Positions 52,863 to 64,000 of a DNA stretch of 64,000 nucleotides are shown here, piece after piece. Source of the DNA: Amaranthus tricolor. Lineage: Eukaryota; Streptophyta; Magnoliopsida; Caryophyllales; Amaranthaceae. Where the stretch lies: contig NC_080062.1 in assembly GCF_026212465.1 (NCBI RefSeq), positions 10,792,217 to 10,856,216 on the forward strand, written 5' to 3'. The first letter of the stretch is position 1. Each line of letters opens with the position of its first letter. A program made the translations under genes and the position numbers. Below the pieces are notes generated by a model. The model did not search any database and had not been told where the DNA came from. It saw only the letters and a program-made list of their open reading frames with translations.

Positions 52863-55800
52863 GTAATACTTTTGCTTATGTTTCTTTTTAGTAAAATGTG
52901 GTTTATGCATGCAGTAATGCGATAAAGAAAATATATTTTCAGTTTAATTCTAGGTTAATGGAATGGTCATTTTAATATGCTGAATTTGTCAATGTGAGTT
53001 GCTGTGATTTGGTTACTAAGTTGCTATCAATGTTACTGTTAAAAGTTCTTGGTATGGAAGTTTGATTTGAGGAAATGTGGTCTGCTTTGTGTGGATTGAG
53101 AGTTTGGAGAAGTGAAATGTTGTAAATTTTGTTGTTCTAGATTTAGGGTTTATTTGGTTAGGATTTAGGTGAATTTGACGCCCTAGATTAAAATTGTGTG
53201 GATGCACGGGTCCGAGTAAACTTGTTGAATAGATTTAAGTTTTATGGATGGAGGAGTTCAATTGTTTTGATGAGGGAGGGCAGAAATTAATCTCCCCCCT
53301 CTCGCACAATTTGTATATGAGAAAATAAAAGGATTCTTGTGTGCATTGAAGGAAACTATTTTTCTGTGCTGTGCATTGCACAAGTTAGTTATATGATGTT
53401 TTGTACGGTATTGTGAAATCTTTCAATTAAACAAAGGTAGTTACGGTCTATTTAAACCAGTAAAGTGGCCGCAGCAAATTGAATAATAATATGTGGTTGA
53501 GTGTTGAGTTAAGTGATTAGAGATACTGCAAAAAGAGAGAAGTAGTAGTTCAAGAATGAGAAGAACTTAATAGACTAGCAAATTTAATTTACTCTTTATG
53601 AAAAGGTGTAATGAAAGAGAAAAAGAGAGTTGGACATCTTTCAAGGTGGTCTGCATTAGTAGTTGAATTTGTATGAATTATGAGAACGAAATATCAAAAT
53701 ACACCTTTGATTAGGTTGTGTAAAACAAGCATTTTATGTGTTTGTATGTAATCTACAAGGCTACAACACAAATGTAATATGCATGTATTAGAGTTGTCAA
53801 AAGGTGATCGGACATGCTAATTTGAACCCGACTCAAAATTAGAGTGTTTGGTTCAATGTTTTGACATATTTATTTAAATAGGTTTGTGACTTGTTAATTA
53901 AATGGATTGGTTAAGAATAGAGCTCCAGAGTCCGAGCTCAACACAACAACTTGAACTCTTATCTTAATAAATTACTTAGTTAAAAGTTTTTCATTATTTT
54001 ATCATAAATTTTTCCAGTATTTTAATTTCAATTTTCTTTAATTTTTAAATTTGATTACCTAATATTCATTGCTTCCTCGATTTTGAAAGCTAGGATGTGA
54101 AGCTTTCGAGATTGGAGGAAGTACCTTTTAGATTTTAATGTAATTACCGCTATAATTATTTTAAGGTTCAAACCATGGAATAAAAATGAGGTTGTTACAC
54201 CATGATTGTAACAAATTTTGAGCTTCCCGAATACCTAAACTCTGCCACGTGACCTATGATTTAGAATCATGGAGTAACAACCATTATAAGCTATTATCCT
54301 AACATATTAGCAATTATTATCTTTTTATTTTAAAAAATTGTATTTAATTTAAATAGGTGTTTTAGAAAACTTGAATATAGAACGCTTATTTCAAGAAAAC
54401 AATTCATATTGCGATGTCCTTAAGAAGGATTTTAACACTATGAGATTCCGCATCGTTAATGCAAGTAGACATCTGTATTTTTTTCTACGGTTCAACTTAT
54501 TGAATCAAATTGGGCTACCAAATATATGTGATAAAATGATAAAAGGGTCAAGATAATAATCGAGTTGGGTCTGATCAGATCATGATCGTTTTGAGCTATG
54601 TCACCCGGAACATGAAACGAGCTGATCTGATCTGGAACATTACATCAACGTTCCTTATTATATATGCTTTATTCATCAATATAAAGGAAAAAAGTAAAAA
54701 AAAAAGAGCCCTTTCTGCGAAGTGTGGAGAGAACAGAGATGTGAAGAGAGGGGAGAAAAGGGACGAAGAAGGTGAAGAAAAATGAGCCTTTTCTGCTAAG
54801 TGAGGAGAGCACAAAGATGTGAAGAAAGGGGAGAAGAGGGATGAAGAAGGGAAAAGAGAAAATCATCCCTAATTTGCCCGCATCGATGCCAAGAGAAGAG
54901 AGAGAAACTACATCTTGTGGTTGCCAAAGCAGTGTTATGGTGGTTTTACCGGCGGATGGCTGGCCGAACCGGGGCTCGTTCACCGATTGAATAACCAACA
55001 GGAGCGAATTGGTTTTCAGAAACCTTAAATGAGAAAAGAGGGTAGCACTAAGAAGAAATTGTTGCAAAAAATATTGTAAAAATAATGAGAAGAGAATGGA
55101 AAATAGAATTCAAAATATAAAAGGATAAAAATGTTACATGATGAATCAGATTAGAGGATTGAAGACTACAGACGATTTGAAGATAAAAATCCCCCCATTG
55201 AAAGCTTCTTTTAAGCTTCAGCTACTTGAATGAGGGAATAGTCTTTATGACATGAAGAAGACATAGCAGGCCTCTTTTAAGATTTGAATATTAAAGTTCA
55301 GCAAAGCTAAAAGGAAAGGGTATCACTATATTGTTTCTAGAAAGACATGAAAAAATTGAAGAGAGAGTTTTAGTGTATTGTGCATACACAATTCTCAAAC
55401 TAAAACTCCTGTGAAAGTAGTTAAATTTTTTTTATGTTATTTTAGAATTGTACTTGACAGCTGTAATTGTAACACCCCGGCCCCTCGGACCGCTGGTGAC
55501 TACTCTTGGAGACTGTAGACTAGCCCCACAAACCAACACAAGTCTTTCCAGCGCACTTTGGCCTCACTCGTGCGTACCCGGGAAAACTTCCCATGAGGTC
55601 ACCCATCCTAAGATTGCTCTCCACCAAGCACGCATAACTGTGGAGCTCTTAGCAAATGGGCTCCCTAGAAAAGAAGATGCACCTTGTTGATATGAGTAGT
55701 CTATCAATTCTTTTTCAAGCTAAATTTGGGGTATTACAGTAATACTCCTCTCTAATTCATTATTTTAATATTTTTTATCTTGTGACTCTATTTTATCCTT

Positions 55801-58800
55801 AAATGTTTGACATTTTAAATAAAATAATATGAAAAACTCCCACAAATAAAATGCACGAATGATCAACCTAAAAATCGAACCAAACAACCTAAGCGAATGA
55901 ACAACATAAATGTCGACCAGTGAATCGTGAATACAACTCCACCCAACAAATCAAACCGAATTGTGAATCGTGTGACATTCCGCTTATATTTCATTTGAGA
56001 ATTTGTTGTTTTTATATGGGTAATTTAGAATCAGAAACACCTTAAATGGGTTGGCCCAAATCTTTTTATTTTTCTTTTACTTTTTCTGTTTTTAAAATTT
56101 GGTTATTTTTTTTATTTGACATGCTTCACATTAATTGAGAGGATGGTGTGATGAATTGGGTCAAAGGGTCTAAGGGCATTATTGACAATTTACTGTTAGT
56201 TAGAATATTTGTATTTTAGTAATTTGTTGGGCTTAGGTTTTATATTGAGCCAACCTTGTAATTATGAGATAATATTTGGATATTTGTCAAAGAGGAATAA
56301 ACAAAGGTGTCTGGGCAAACTCAAATTGCTCCACAAACTATCTGATTTTATCCTTTTATTTTTTGACTGTCTCCTTTTTATCCTCTTAAATAATTTTAAT
56401 TTAAAAGTAAAATGTCAAAAGGTAACCGTACCCGTCGTTCCTGAGTCACTTTAATTAGGGTTTCGTGTTCCCGTTCCATGTTCCGGAACGTATTGCGTTC
56501 TAGATAACATAGGTTTTGAGTGAATGCGTGGGCTTAGGGGAGGCCAACCTATGAACGTGTCATGATTCTGATCTAACCCTAACGGTTGATTTATTTGGTA
56601 GCTTTACATAGAAGTACACTCAAAAAATTTGTTTTTATGTTCTGTTGAATCAAATTCAAAAGACCTGAAAGTAAGCTCGTAATTAAAAGTGAAAAATTCC
56701 TTCTAACTAGTAGATATATGTAATAATGAATAATGCTTTGTTTGGCATCTCAAGTCAATCTACACAAAATCACTAGAAGGAAAACATATATAATTTCAGT
56801 GGTGGAAACAAATCAAGTATAATTTATGTATATGACCTGTATTTTGGCTGAACTTGAAGGGTGCTGTTCTTCTCACTCAATATAAGTTGACTTGCTTCGT
56901 AAAACATTGTTCTAGTGCATCGCATGCATATCTTGGATTCTTGATTCTTGCTATAGTTGATGGAAGAGGGCATGGCCAATTGATTTCATTATTGAAACAT
57001 CCACTATTTTTGAAACAATTGAACAACTAATTCATGTAGTTGGCATTTGGCATGTCCTGGTAATTTGAGACTCTTGAGGGATGGGAAATGGAAGTTCTAG
57101 TCAATGAGACAATGCTTCGTATGGAAGTGTCACATTCTTCTATGAAAACTTTCCATAATTTTGGACCAAAGTGAATTGTCCAAGTTTCTTATCCATGTTC
57201 GAGCGTTAAGTATCTAAAATGTGTACTTGAGGTACAACGAAAAGTCTGAATGACATATTTTTTACCGCCTACCTTCCCTCGTTCCACTATGTTCATTTTG
57301 ATTGCTTTGTGAGTTCCATAATTTAGCAATTTGTGGTTATGTGTATGTTTGGTTAAAGATGGGCAGTTAAACTTGTATTGCATTTCCTTGCTAAGAATTG
57401 ATGCATGTCGCAATTAGAATTTCGTGTTAGGAAGTTCTACCATTCACTTGGGGGATGCTAGGCTAGCATTTTCTCTACATTATGGTGAATACTAAGTAGG
57501 ATTGCTAACCAAGCTGTTGTTTTGTTTTTTCAATTTTGTTTCCCAATTAAGCACGGTTAATTGTTAATTTATATTTTGTGCATAAATGGCTATGTTGTTG
57601 AACATGTTAAGGAAGTGTTTGTCTCCACACTAAAGTACTAATTGATTTGATTTTACCCTTTTTGTAGCAGAAATTTCTGTTTCAGTAATAATACTTTTGG
57701 AAGTGGCCTGCTTTCATATCCAAACTTTGTCTATTCGGGTAATGGGTTTGGCTTTCAGAAGGCATCTGCAATTGTAACACATACAGTGAAATTAGGTTTT
57801 CAAGATATTTTACATAGCAAACTGTCATCAGCTAGAGGTGTTGATGACATAAAGTATGGATCTCAGTTAGGTCGACATAGGAGTAGTGGCACAGCATTTA
57901 GATTACCATCATGGAATTCAAGTGAAGTTTTGCAGTCTCTTAAAGAATTTGTTTCTGAAAGACATGGTGTTTTAGATGAAGGTTGGCGTGTTGAATTTAA
58001 ACAATCTAAGAATGGTTGTGAATCGTATGCTGTTTATTGTGCACCAGATGGGAAAATGTTTGAAACCATGTCTGATGTGGCTAGTTATCTTGGTTTGACA
58101 TATAGTGGAAATTCTTTGGAACTTGAAACAAGGAGTGACTATAATTCTACATTACATGGCAATGGTTTGCATCTACCTAAAAGAAGAAAGGTGATGAAGA
58201 TTCCGGTTGGCAATGGTTTCCTAGAGAACAAGGGCAATTTTTCATGTGGGTATAATAATGGTTCGTTATCAAATTTCCAGAAAGAGCATTTTATGAGTAA
58301 GCCTGATAAAAGTATAGAAATTATGGCATCTTTACCAGAAGAAAATTGTGCTGCTGACTTGCATCACTTCCATGTAAGTTTTCTAGTGTCAATTGGGTTA
58401 GTGGGTGATTCTTTTTTCTGTTTGATTCTTCTTTAACTGATGATTTATTTGCATCCAATTGATTCATTGTCTGTCTTTCTTGTCATGTCATGCCTTATGT
58501 ATGGTTGTGTTTTTTAGGAAGGGCTTCCTCTTCAGTATGAAGATTTTTTTGTTCTGTCATTGGGAGAGGTCGATGCAAGAATATCTTATCATGATTCCTG
58601 TCAGATTTGGCCAGTGGGTTATAGGTCATGTTGGCATGACAAAGTTACTGGATCCCTCTTTCTTTGTCATGTGCTTGATGGTGGTGATGCAGGACCAGTT
58701 TTCAAGGTCAGGAGGGTTTCATGCTCTGCAATCCCTATTCCTTATGGTTCAACAGTTCTGCAGAGGCAGCGTGGTACCTCTTTGAATGGTTTAAGTAAAG

Positions 58801-61800
58801 AAGTTGGAGATAAAACAAATTTTTTGGAAGAAGAAAGCACTATAGAGATGCTTCTTGCAGATCCTTGCTTCCCACCAGAAGATGATTCTTTGTCATGGCT
58901 TTTAAGTAGTCCAATTGAGGTTGATGGTCAGAAGGTAATTCATTCATCATCTAAAATCCATTCTTCTTCAGAGAGATCCCAAGATGTTGTGGCTCATAAC
59001 TTATCCACAGGGGAGAGGCTTGGTGAATTTTCTGTGGATGGTCGTTCGTCATCTTTATTATGGAGCATATTATCCCAGAAACTTGCTGATACTTGCCGCC
59101 AAATCTACAAGCAGAAGGGATCTCTAAAGTTCTTCTGTAAACATGTAGAAGATGGCATGTCATCCTTATATGATATCATGGCTTTTAAGAACAGAAATCC
59201 ATTTTCTTCATTGGATAAATTTTGCAGCTTATTGGGCTCATTGAAAGTCCCATTGGTTGTGAAAAGTGATGAAGAACTTGATTCAACTCTTGAAGCATTA
59301 AAGAGTTGGTTGAGTTTGGATCGATTTGGGTTGGATGCTGAATTTGTCCAGGAACTTATTGAACAATCTCCTGATGTCCATCGATGTGAACATTATGAAT
59401 CTTTGGGAAGGAGAAATGATTGTTTGAGACTGCCTTTGGTTCGCAATGGGCTGTTGCTCTTCAACGGCAAGAACATAGAGCAATGTAAGCATGATTCATT
59501 ATTTTATGGTTTGTATAAAGATTACAGGACAACTGAAGAGCCTGCTAGCAGCATTCATAATCGCCCTGCTGGTACAGATTTGGGCGCCAAGCTTCAACCT
59601 CATCTTGTTGGAGATGTTCTTCAGGTTTGCCCTCTTCTTTTTAAGAGAAATTTTGTGGAATTATTAAGCGTTCTGTTCCATTTTGTTCTGATTTAAGGTA
59701 TTGATTTTTCTGATTGTATCAATTTTTGCTTCATGTAGGTATGGGAGCTTCTGCGCCGTTTTCATGAAATTCTGGGTCTGGAGTCTTTAAAATTTGATGA
59801 GCTTGAGGAAGAACTCATTAACCCTTGGTTTGAGAGCTTGTCGATGCATGTATCTTGTGAAAGAGACTCTCCAGGTGGTCAAATCGTTTCTGCTGATGGA
59901 TCAAGCATCTTGAGTGAGCATACTTCAGCATCGAGTAGTGAAGTAGCTCATCCTGGAGAGAACGGTTTTGTAGAGATGCAATCTGCTTCCTTAAGGGAGG
60001 ATGCTAATGCCAATCAAGCATTGTCTACTTACAGGAAGTGCACAGGCATATCATTGAGGAGGGCTCACATCTCATTACTTGATGTGCTCGTGAGTGAGCT
60101 GCAGATTAAAGTTGCGGCAATGGTGGATCCAAGCATAGACGCAGAGTCTAAGTCACGGCGAGGTAGGAGGAGAGATGTAGACAGCTCAATACTTGCTATC
60201 AGGCCAAAGCTTAATCTACTGCCTATTAATGAATTGACTTGGCCGGAATTGACTCGGAGATATATATTGTCTGTGTTGTCAATGGATGGGAATCTTGATT
60301 CTGCAGACACTGTTATGCGTGAATGTGGAAAAGTCTTGCGTTGTTTACAGGGTGACGGAGGCGTCCTTTGTGGTTCACTTGTTGGGGTGGCAGGAATTGA
60401 AGCTGATGCTCTGGTAAGATTTTGCAGATATACTTGTATCGCTTTTCATTTCCCATAATATTTATCTCACATTACTTCCTCTAGAATATTTGTGGGTTTG
60501 GGCCTATAAGCATATTACAAAATTTCAGATACGGTTGTTCTGTCGTGGTTGCGTTAACTGTCGCAAAACCACTTTCGTGGTCAGTGAATAGGTTTTGGAG
60601 GTTGTAGCGGCCTTTTGGTCGCTGTAATCTTTAAAGCATTACAATGTGGTTGCGATGTGGTGTTGTGGCCGACATTTGGCATTATGGTAGACACAGGTTG
60701 TAGGTTAAAGCAATATGTACTCACTAGTTTTAGATGTGTGTTGATTTTTGATGATGGACCTCCTTACGGCACTTTTTGATGATTGTCTTGACTCTCAAGA
60801 TTAATTGCTTTGAAGCTCTATTTTGGAAGTTCCGCTCAGGTGCTTCAAGGCACATATATAGGCACTCAAATCTGGGCGCTGTGATATCTGTGGATGTAAT
60901 TTTCAGTCCGCATCATGTAAAGTGCGAGGGGTTGCACCTTGACAGTTTGAGACACATGAGAGAGAAGTAGATCTGGGTTGCATTGTGAATGAAAAACTAT
61001 TTTTTACGTGGTTTCTGAAACACTGTATTTCAGCAAAAGGTGTCATATAATGCATTTGATTTCTTTAATTAGAACCCTAATTTGAATTTCCCTATTGAAT
61101 GGTTTTGAGCTTGATGGGTATCGTCGACTGCTAAGATAAATGTGAAGTAAAACAAGGTTACAAATCCTAAGATAGAACCTTAAACTGCTATTTAGTAAGG
61201 GATTTCACTTGCCAACAAATGTTCTTGTGTTTGCTTTTTTTCTCTCTTTGATCCTTTCTTCTCTTGTCACTTCTTGATGTTATGTCCTTTTAGGGTAAAA
61301 ACTTGCTATGTCCAGCAATATTTCACTTCCTATTCTCTCTTATTTTGTCTTCCCTTTCATTCTTGTTGACTTTTCCTTTTGTTTTTATTTTCCTTCAAAT
61401 TTTTTTCCTCTGTTTCTGTTTTTAGTTATTGTGGAAATTGGATAATATTTAATCTTTTCATTTGTTTTAGTGTTGGAAGTTTCCATGCTTGTTACCATGG
61501 AATAATGCTAGCTTAATTAAGCGAATCTAATATCTATCTTGTTTTTCACTCACATTCAAATACGTCTAAATATTGATGGTGAAATTATTAATGAGATTGC
61601 AAAGCATTGTGTTATGCGTGAGCATTTGAATAAATTTGTGCTACCTTTGAAAAGCTTTTTTCTAGGGGGTAAAAATGGCAAAAATTATTGAGGCTCTAAT
61701 ATATTCATGTTTTTACTTGGATTAAATGGATCTTTAAAAAGAAATGGCCATACTAAAGGAATATCGATGTAAATTGAAAGCACCAAATTGCTTTAAAACA

Positions 61801-63799
61801 CAACAACAATGACAGCTTAATATGAAACAAAGCAAATTATTATGAGGGTTTGTCGGTTGCTAAGATTATACTTTATTCGGCCTTATCTTATATTAATTTA
61901 TAAGTAAAAAATTAAATTTCAATGATCATCCACCAATGTTCTTCTCCTTCGTTCCGTATCTATTGACATATGCTCTTGCATATCTCAATTTTTCATGGCA
62001 TTAATCACTTTGTTATCCATGTTATGTTCGGCCTACTTTTTCCGCTACTTCTTTTATAACTTTCCACTTTTATGACAGGTGCATTTACTATCTTCTTTGC
62101 ACTTACTGAACCAACTTAAGTGACCCTCCTAAAGCAATGTGTTGGTTGCAATTACTTAGATGTGTTCCTTTGTTTTGTAAAATATCTTTTCATATCTTGG
62201 TATGGATGAACATAGTTTCTGAGGTTAAAAGTTTATGTATCCTTGATAGCTTTTTTTGGTATATGCAGTTGTGTAAAGCTATGCCTAAAGTTACTCTAAG
62301 TTTGTGTGGTACATGCCATAGTATTGGCTTCTCTAAATTTATTCAAGTGTTTTTTGTGATTGATGAGCTCATGGCTGCAAATGAGTGTATCTTGAGGATC
62401 GAACAATATAAGGGTGTTTGGAAGGGGGAAAATGTTTTCTCGGATAATTGTTTTCCTCATTTTCCTTCCTTGACAAGGGGCATAAATGAAAACTTCAGTG
62501 GAAAATTGTTTTTCGTCCCTTTGCAAACATTTTTCTCTAAAGTTTGTCGGAACTTAGTTTCCTTCACTCTTCCTTTCTCAACATCTCTATTTCCAGTAAG
62601 TTTTCCTTAAAACTAAACTGAAGAAAACAAATAATCTTTTGTATTTTTTTGGAAAATGGCATTCATGGAAACTGTTTTACAAAGAAATTATTTATCACCA
62701 AAACAAAAATCCCTCCTAGAGGTTAGATCCTTATGCTTCAGTGCTCTCAGAGAGAAGGATGCATTATTTGCATGATTGAAATGGTGAGGTTCTTTTTTTC
62801 TCCTTTTGCAGCTGGGGATCTGGTTCCTGTTTTATGTTTAGGGTAAATAAAATTATATTATTGAGTTTCTATCGAAATTAAGTTTGTTTGATGTATATGT
62901 GTTCTTAACAAGACACAAGTATGTTTGTCTTGGTATTATATTCTGCAAGTTGATTAGCTTCTAAGTAGTACTATCTTTGTATTTTTCTACTTGCAAGTTG
63001 CAACACTTCCCCTTGTAGGCTGTTATAAAATATTTGCAAATAATTGATTTTTTAGGCAAGTTTTTCGAACCTATTATCGGAGCTATATCTAATTGGTCCC
63101 GGTATTGTTATTTAATATGGCAACATGATTACACCGAAACTGGTCCTTAAAGCCCATTCTCTATGTTTCTTCATGTTGCATATGATTATATGGTGTGGAC
63201 CACATGACTAAACTGTAAAACACCTTTATTGTTGCAAGCTAAAAACCCGGAGTAAGGAAGTTTATTCTGGGAGTATTCTGACTTTGGAGTACTAGTCTTG
63301 GTATATGAGGAATCTTGTATCTGATTTTCATCCTTCTTTGATCTTGATTAATTTTCACATTTGCGTACTCGTTGATCTTTTTTACATGTTTGATTCTTAA
63401 TTTTTTGTCTTATATTTTCATTTCATTTTATATTGAAGTTAACATGGTTTTAGAAATAGAAGTACAGAAAGGTTTAACATAATTGGTCTTCAGTTGCTTG
63501 CAGAAGCCAAAAAACGCATTTTTGGATGTGTTAGCAGTGTTACTGATCATCTGACCATAGAGGAGGATGATCCTGAACCTATTGGTACTTCTGGAAAGAT
63601 CGGCAATGGTGATGGAAGTATTCCAGAGTGGGCTCAAGCCCTTGAACCTGTGAGGAAATTACCTACAAATGTCGGAACAAGAATCCGAAAGTGTGTGTAT
63701 GAGGCTTTGAACAAGGATCCACCAGATTGGGCAAGAAAGACCCTGGAACACTCGATCAGCAAGGCAGTTTACAAGGGAAATGCATCAGGACCAACTAAG
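52339..63799 (+). CDS. MBD9: MBD9-like chromatin protein (partial, 5 coding exons)
   Basis: Arabidopsis MBD9 is a nuclear reader protein linked to SWR1 and ISWI chromatin remodelling and to flowering and branching control (family knowledge). Five exons splice without a break into 1,105 codons from the ATG at 52,339. That ATG has better context (ACCATGGCG) than the in-frame one at 52,306, which would add 11 residues. Visible domains: PHD finger C79 to about C126, methyl-CpG-binding domain around 266-318 (GWRVEF...YAVYCAPDGKMFETMSD), FYR region around 415-500 (ISYHDSCQIWPVGYRSCWHD) and RRYILSVLSMDGNLDSAD near 925-985. The ~2,170-residue family length implies that the C-terminal half, with further PHD fingers and a bromodomain-like region, lies beyond base 64,000. 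Confidence 0.95.
52863..54705. other. MBD9 intron 1, left part
   Basis: AT-rich intron with no transposon or gene of a named type. The frame at 54,371-54,556 has no recognisable domain. Confidence 0.5.
54706..54860. repeat. Purine-rich two-copy tandem repeat (about 78 bp)
   Basis: GAGCCCTTTCTGCGAAGTGT and GAGCCTTTTCTGCTAAGTGA begin two similar units with GGGGAGAA and GAAGAAGG stretches. It lies in MBD9 intron 1. Open frames here are purine-tract artefacts. Confidence 0.75.
55468..55738 (-). mobile_element. Cassandra solo LTR (271 bp)
   Basis: It is the reverse complement of the Cassandra LTR at 5,227: it begins TGTAACACCCCGG, contains GGTCACCCATCCTAAGATTG and CACGCATAACTGTGGAGCTC (5S-derived), and ends GGGGTATTACA. 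A perfect GTAAT duplication flanks it (55,463-55,467 and 55,739-55,743). The interior and second LTR were lost by LTR-LTR recombination. It sits in MBD9 intron 1, opposite to the gene's direction. Confidence 0.93.
55744..57670. other. MBD9 intron 1, right part
   Basis: No feature is recognised before the polypyrimidine-type acceptor at 57,661-57,670. Confidence 0.5.
57671..58373 (+). CDS. MBD9: MBD9-like exon 2 (MBD domain)
   Basis: It starts after TTTGTAGCAG and completes the split Arg codon. It holds LQSLKEFVSERHGVLDEGWR and YAVYCAPDGKMFETMSDVAS, then LPKRRKVMK, a likely nuclear signal. It ends CAT|GTAAGT. Intron 1 is 4.8 kb. Confidence 0.93.
58518..59624 (+). CDS. MBD9: MBD9-like exon 3 (FYR region)
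   Basis: 369 codons from EGLPLQYEDFFVLSLGEVDA, through the FYRN/FYRC-like stretch (QIWPVGYRSCWHDKVTGSLF, FKVRRVSC), to RFGLDAEFVQELIEQSPDVH and LQPHLVGDVLQ. The acceptor is TTTTTAG and the donor CAG|GTTTGC. Confidence 0.94.
59739..60413 (+). CDS. MBD9: MBD9-like exon 4
   Basis: 225 codons from VWELLRRFHEILGLESLKFD, through LRRAHISLLDVLVSELQIKV and WPELTRRYILSVLSMDGNLD, to GVAGIEADAL. The acceptor is CATGTAG and the donor CTG|GTAAGA. Confidence 0.94.
60414..63493. other. MBD9 intron 4
   Basis: A 3.1-kb AT-rich intron. A frame at 62,137-62,610 shows no known domain, and no transposon termini were found. Confidence 0.5.
63494..63799 (+). CDS. MBD9: MBD9-like exon 5 (last in window)
   Basis: 102 codons, LLAEAKKRIFGCVSSVTDHL to SIPEWAQALEPVRKLPTNVG, CVYEALNKDPPDWARKTLEH and GNASGPTK. 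The acceptor is TCTTCAG and the donor AAG|GTAGAA. The following KAVLSLL exon is not in the window. Confidence 0.93.
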
Positions 63800-64000
63800 G
63801 TAGAATACAAGACTATTATCATATGATTGAGATAGAAAAGGATGACATATGTTATATTGTCCTGTGTGTGATTCATCTTTTATTCATTTTGATCGTCACT
63901 ATATTAGTGATGTTTTATTTTTTATCTTGCTCTTCTTTTGTGTGTGTCTGTTTGGGGGTTGGGGGTCAGTTTTTTGTAGGATTGATGGCTGGGAGGTCTT
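63800..64000. other. Start of MBD9 intron 5
   Basis: Intron sequence up to the window edge. No acceptor followed by the expected KAVLSLL codons is present. Confidence 0.6.

Noticed and set aside
54582..55067. Frames on both strands rich in Lys/Glu or Phe/Ser
   Set aside because: They translate the purine-rich tandem duplication in MBD9 intron 1.
55448..55690. 80-codon plus-strand frame (TPRPLGPLVTTLGD...)
   Set aside because: It is a translation of the reverse-oriented Cassandra solo LTR; the frames at 5,336-5,900 are the same artefact.

Overview
The window is nuclear DNA of a flowering plant, most likely a eudicot. It is AT-rich, has GT-AG spliced genes with kilobase-sized introns, and carries plant-specific transposon families. 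Two host genes are recognisable and both run off the window. A closer taxonomic placement cannot be made from sequence reading alone.

Left (about 1-18,800, minus strand): the first 15 coding exons, about 655 codons, of an ALA2-type P4-ATPase (phospholipid flippase). The reading frame closes across every exon junction, using one GC-AG intron, and a 5' leader intron is also visible. The remaining C-terminal part lies left of base 1. Its introns hold a complete Cassandra TRIM retrotransposon with 5S-rRNA-derived LTRs, a RTE-type LINE remnant, three long-inverted-repeat MITEs (one with a perfect 9-bp target duplication), a Stowaway-like MITE, a Copia fossil and a SINE/LINE tail.

Middle (about 18,890-51,950): a 33-kb transposon island. 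In order it holds: (1) a 4.7-kb Mutator-like element with a nearly complete two-exon transposase (one frameshift, one stop), an opposing broken GRF-type zinc-finger ORF and repeated palindromes near both ends; (2) a hAT element whose termini are built of GGAACC-type repeats; (3) the broken pieces of a Ulp1/SENP-protease-bearing transposon gene, split by a 7-kb CACTA element (which also carries a Ulp1 domain and a ~170-bp intronic minisatellite) and by an 8.5-kb Ty3/Gypsy complex with three LTRs but one pair of target duplications; (4) a Stowaway MITE, a MuDR-like transposase fragment and the 3' end of another Gypsy pol.

Right (about 52,190-64,000, plus strand): the first five coding exons, about 1,105 codons, of an MBD9-type chromatin protein (PHD finger, MBD, FYR region). 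A Cassandra solo LTR with perfect 5-bp duplications sits in intron 1, and an upstream ORF overlaps the first in-frame ATG.

The two host genes are transcribed away from each other, with the transposon island between their 5' ends. Apart from those genes, nearly all recognisable coding material is decayed transposon sequence.
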